Source of the DNA: an uncultured Bacteroidia bacterium
GTDB lineage: Bacteria > Bacteroidota > Bacteroidia > Bacteroidales > Prolixibacteraceae
Assembly: GCA_903902325.1 (NCBI GenBank)
Contig: CAIUUO010000158.1
Location: 1 to 64,000 of the forward strand
Length of the DNA stretch: 64,000 bases
Direction: 5' to 3'
The notes beneath the pieces were generated by a model. It did no database searches. It worked only from the letters and a program-made list of their open reading frames with translations, and had not been told where the DNA came from. The position numbers were made by a program, and so were the translations under genes. Of this stretch, positions 62,635 through 64,000 are shown in pieces. Position 1 is the first letter of the stretch. The number at the start of each line of letters is the position of its first letter.

Positions 62635-63327
62635 ATGGAGCGTGCGTTTTTAGAGACAATATTTCTTTGTGGAGTAGATTTGCTCATCCTTTTGGAGATA
62701 TACTATCTTCAGAACTTTGGTGCCGATAAAAAAATATTGAATGTTCAAAAGAAAAAGCGCACGTTCCTTTTTATTATGATACTTGGTATACAGGTTATTC
62801 CATTTATCTATATTTTTTCAATTGACTTTGGGCGAACTGATTATCATCTTTGGCGATGGCTCAGTTTTCCCGTCACTTTTTGCTACCTGTTTTTTATCTG
62901 GCTATTTATTAAAGCGCTTACGGATATTGGAAAGTGGTGGGCTCCCGGACAGGAACTAAAGGAAGATCTTGAATTGGTCAAATCGGGCGCTTATTTTTAT
63001 GTCCGTCACCCGATGTACACAGCTTTGATTGGAATTTCCGCATGCCAGATATTCATGATTCAAAACTGGATCGCCGGTCCGGCCTCTGTGTTGCTCGTGA
63101 CCCCCTTCATCATCTATCAAATCAGAAGGGAAGAATTTCTGCTGATAAAATTCTTTGGAGATGATTACCGCGAATACATCCGTGATACAGGTATGCTTTG
63201 GCCGAAAGAAGATAAGATGCCTTTTCTCCGAAGGGTTTTACGGCAGTTAATGCATCAGATTTTGATAGGACTTGGTAAACTCTGGAAGATGGTGATCGGG
63301 TCTTTGAAAAGGAAATCGGCAGTTTAG
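62635..63327 (+). CDS. Isoprenylcysteine carboxyl methyltransferase-like membrane protein
   Basis: 230 residues with about five membrane helices (for example near 4-25, 43-63, 78-98, 135-165). The conserved ICMT/PEMT core is VKSGAYFYVRHPMYTALIG, with RHPMY as the S-adenosylmethionine-binding signature, followed by RREEFLLIKFFGDDYREYI. The bacterial substrates of this family are unknown. The stop overlaps the convergent ClpS-like gene by 4 bp. Confidence 0.88.
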   Translation: MERAFLETIFLCGVDLLILLEIYYLQNFGADKKILNVQKKKRTFLFIMILGIQVIPFIYIFSIDFGRTDYHLWRWLSFPVTFCYLFFIWLFIKALTDIGKWWAPGQELKEDLELVKSGAYFYVRHPMYTALIGISACQIFMIQNWIAGPASVLLVTPFIIYQIRREEFLLIKFFGDDYREYIRDTGMLWPKEDKMPFLRRVLRQLMHQILIGLGKLWKMVIGSLKRKSAV

Positions 63328-63605
63328 TGGATGGCCGCCTTTAAATCCCTGGCCGAAAGTGCCCTTCTTATTGGCAGAAGGCTCTTCTTGCTGCCTCTCT
63401 TTACTTCGCATTTCTGTTTGTAATGAACAAGATAAGTGCACTGGATAGCTTGAACACGTTCCATGTTGCAGATTTCCATCAGAGCTTCAATGACGTAATT
63501 GAAAGTATGATAGTCATCATTATATAAAACGAGAGAGCTTTCTTTCCCTGTTCCCCTGGAATCCTTTGGGTCTTTGCGGACAGACTTCTCAGTATCTTGC
63601 TTCAT
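63324..63605 (-). CDS. clpS: ClpS-like protease adaptor
   Basis: 93 residues. The ClpS core starts with the conserved strand LVLYNDDYHTFNYVIEAL; the NDD(Y/H) motif contacts the N-degron, and the following helices (AIQCTYLVHYKQKCEVKRG) bind the ClpC/ClpA N-domain. ClpS presents N-end-rule substrates to ClpCP. The C-terminal helix is typical. The first 22 residues are charged and disordered, as usual for the N-terminal extension needed for delivery. Confidence 0.9.
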   Translation of the reverse strand: MKQDTEKSVRKDPKDSRGTGKESSLVLYNDDYHTFNYVIEALMEICNMERVQAIQCTYLVHYKQKCEVKRGSKKSLLPIRRALSARDLKAAIH

Positions 63606-63643
63606 CCCTGTTGTTTAAAGTACAGAGTACAAATTAAATAAAA

Positions 63644-64000
63644 TTATTTTCCACCTGCAAGTTTAATTGCTTCGTTCACTTTTATCCTTGCTCCGTCGAG
63701 ATAGGCGGCAATAAAAGCATCTTTAACTCCTTCGGATACCATTTGTTCCCTCAGTTTGACTGCTTCTGCATAGATTGCTAGTGCACCCACCGTGTAAATG
63801 ACGTTGTTTTTTGAGTCAGAGTATCTCTCGACAGTCATTTGTTTGCTGATTTTTGCTTTAGCTTTCCTGAAGGCAGTTGACATCAGGTCATTTTTAAAAG
63901 AACCGATCTGAACCTTAAAGACAGGACTTCCAGCCTGGGAACTTTGAGTCGGTTTTTCAACGGGAGGTTCAACAGGTTTTGAAGCGACAATTGGAACGGC
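63644..64000 (-). CDS. SPOR-domain protein, 5' part beyond the window
   Basis: The minus-strand frame stays open from 63644 to the window edge. It reads through an ATG at 63883 and continues as PVFKVQIGSFKNDL, so the ATG is internal, not the start. The visible 118 residues are a Pro-rich linker (EPPVEKPTQSS) and a SPOR domain: PVFKVQIGSFK, VIYTVGALAIYAEAVKLREQM and DAFIAAYLDGARIKVNEAI. SPOR domains bind denuded peptidoglycan at division sites. The N-terminal part, presumably with a signal or membrane segment, lies outside the window. Confidence 0.85.
   Translation of the reverse strand, partial: AVPIVASKPVEPPVEKPTQSSQAGSPVFKVQIGSFKNDLMSTAFRKAKAKISKQMTVERYSDSKNNVIYTVGALAIYAEAVKLREQMVSEGVKDAFIAAYLDGARIKVNEAIKLAGGK

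Overview
The window is a chromosomal stretch of a member of the Bacteroidota, most likely an environmental, polysaccharide-degrading Bacteroidales-like organism. The evidence is a type IX secretion sorting domain (22035..24059), a NigD-like lipoprotein, TonB/ExbB/ExbD/ExbD genes with the family-typical N-terminus, LytTR two-component genes, a BlaI/M56 pair, a serine-palmitoyltransferase-like enzyme (sphingolipids), TAnnTTTG-type promoter elements, and many secreted hydrolases. I saw no rRNA, tRNA, CRISPR array, prophage or insertion sequence. Gene content is mostly housekeeping or accessory with good reading frames throughout; the last gene (SPOR domain) runs off the right edge. Layout. 1-555: a 48-bp minisatellite that runs into a palindromic REP-like hairpin. 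556-3040: glycerol kinase and glycerol facilitator, each followed by a large hairpin built from 9-bp units. 3042-8091: alpha-L-fucosidase, thioredoxin-like protein and Tat-exported alpha-mannosidase (GH38). 8329-10616: a BlaI repressor with three evenly spaced operators and an M56 sensor protease carrying an apparent OstA/LptA-like C-terminal domain. 11070-18677: a complete transglutaminase-DUF2126 / Anbu protease / transglutaminase / alpha-E / ATP-grasp cluster, a predicted peptide-ligating and peptide-processing system. 19079-24236: C40 peptidase, propeller lipoprotein, CotH-lamin-tail T9SS protein and a decayed GH92 tail. 24237-31293: SDR, serine-palmitoyltransferase-like enzyme, a tandem pair of M14 carboxypeptidases of which one has lost its zinc site, and an LpxR-like lipid A deacylase. 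31407-40188 is an eight-gene minus-strand run: LytS-type kinase, LytTR regulator, PqqD-like protein, ATP-grasp ligase, fold-III PLP decarboxylase, urea-transporter/M23 fusion, TPR-barrel protein and TPR protein. This is the best candidate in the window for an undescribed system. 40451-48051: GH92 mannosidase, WG-repeat protein, then a minus-strand group with a membrane-tethered LuxR regulator, a 71-residue protein that looks like a free copy of its membrane anchor, SDR, isochorismatase-like hydrolase, SRPBCC and VOC proteins and 4-alpha-glucanotransferase. 48152-51479: exported superoxide dismutase, prolyl oligopeptidase, DUF4242 protein. 51602-58245: TonB, two ExbD, ExbB, TPR/carboxypeptidase-regulatory protein, PstS-like protein and a small membrane protein. 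58299-64000: S9 peptidase, NigD-like lipoprotein, YncE-like propeller, ICMT-like methyltransferase, ClpS, SPOR-domain protein. A recurring theme is that intergenic spaces carry short tandem arrays with 7-, 8- or 9-bp periods, often folded as inverted repeats and mostly placed within a few bases of a stop codon. All functions are read from sequence motifs by eye; no database search was run.
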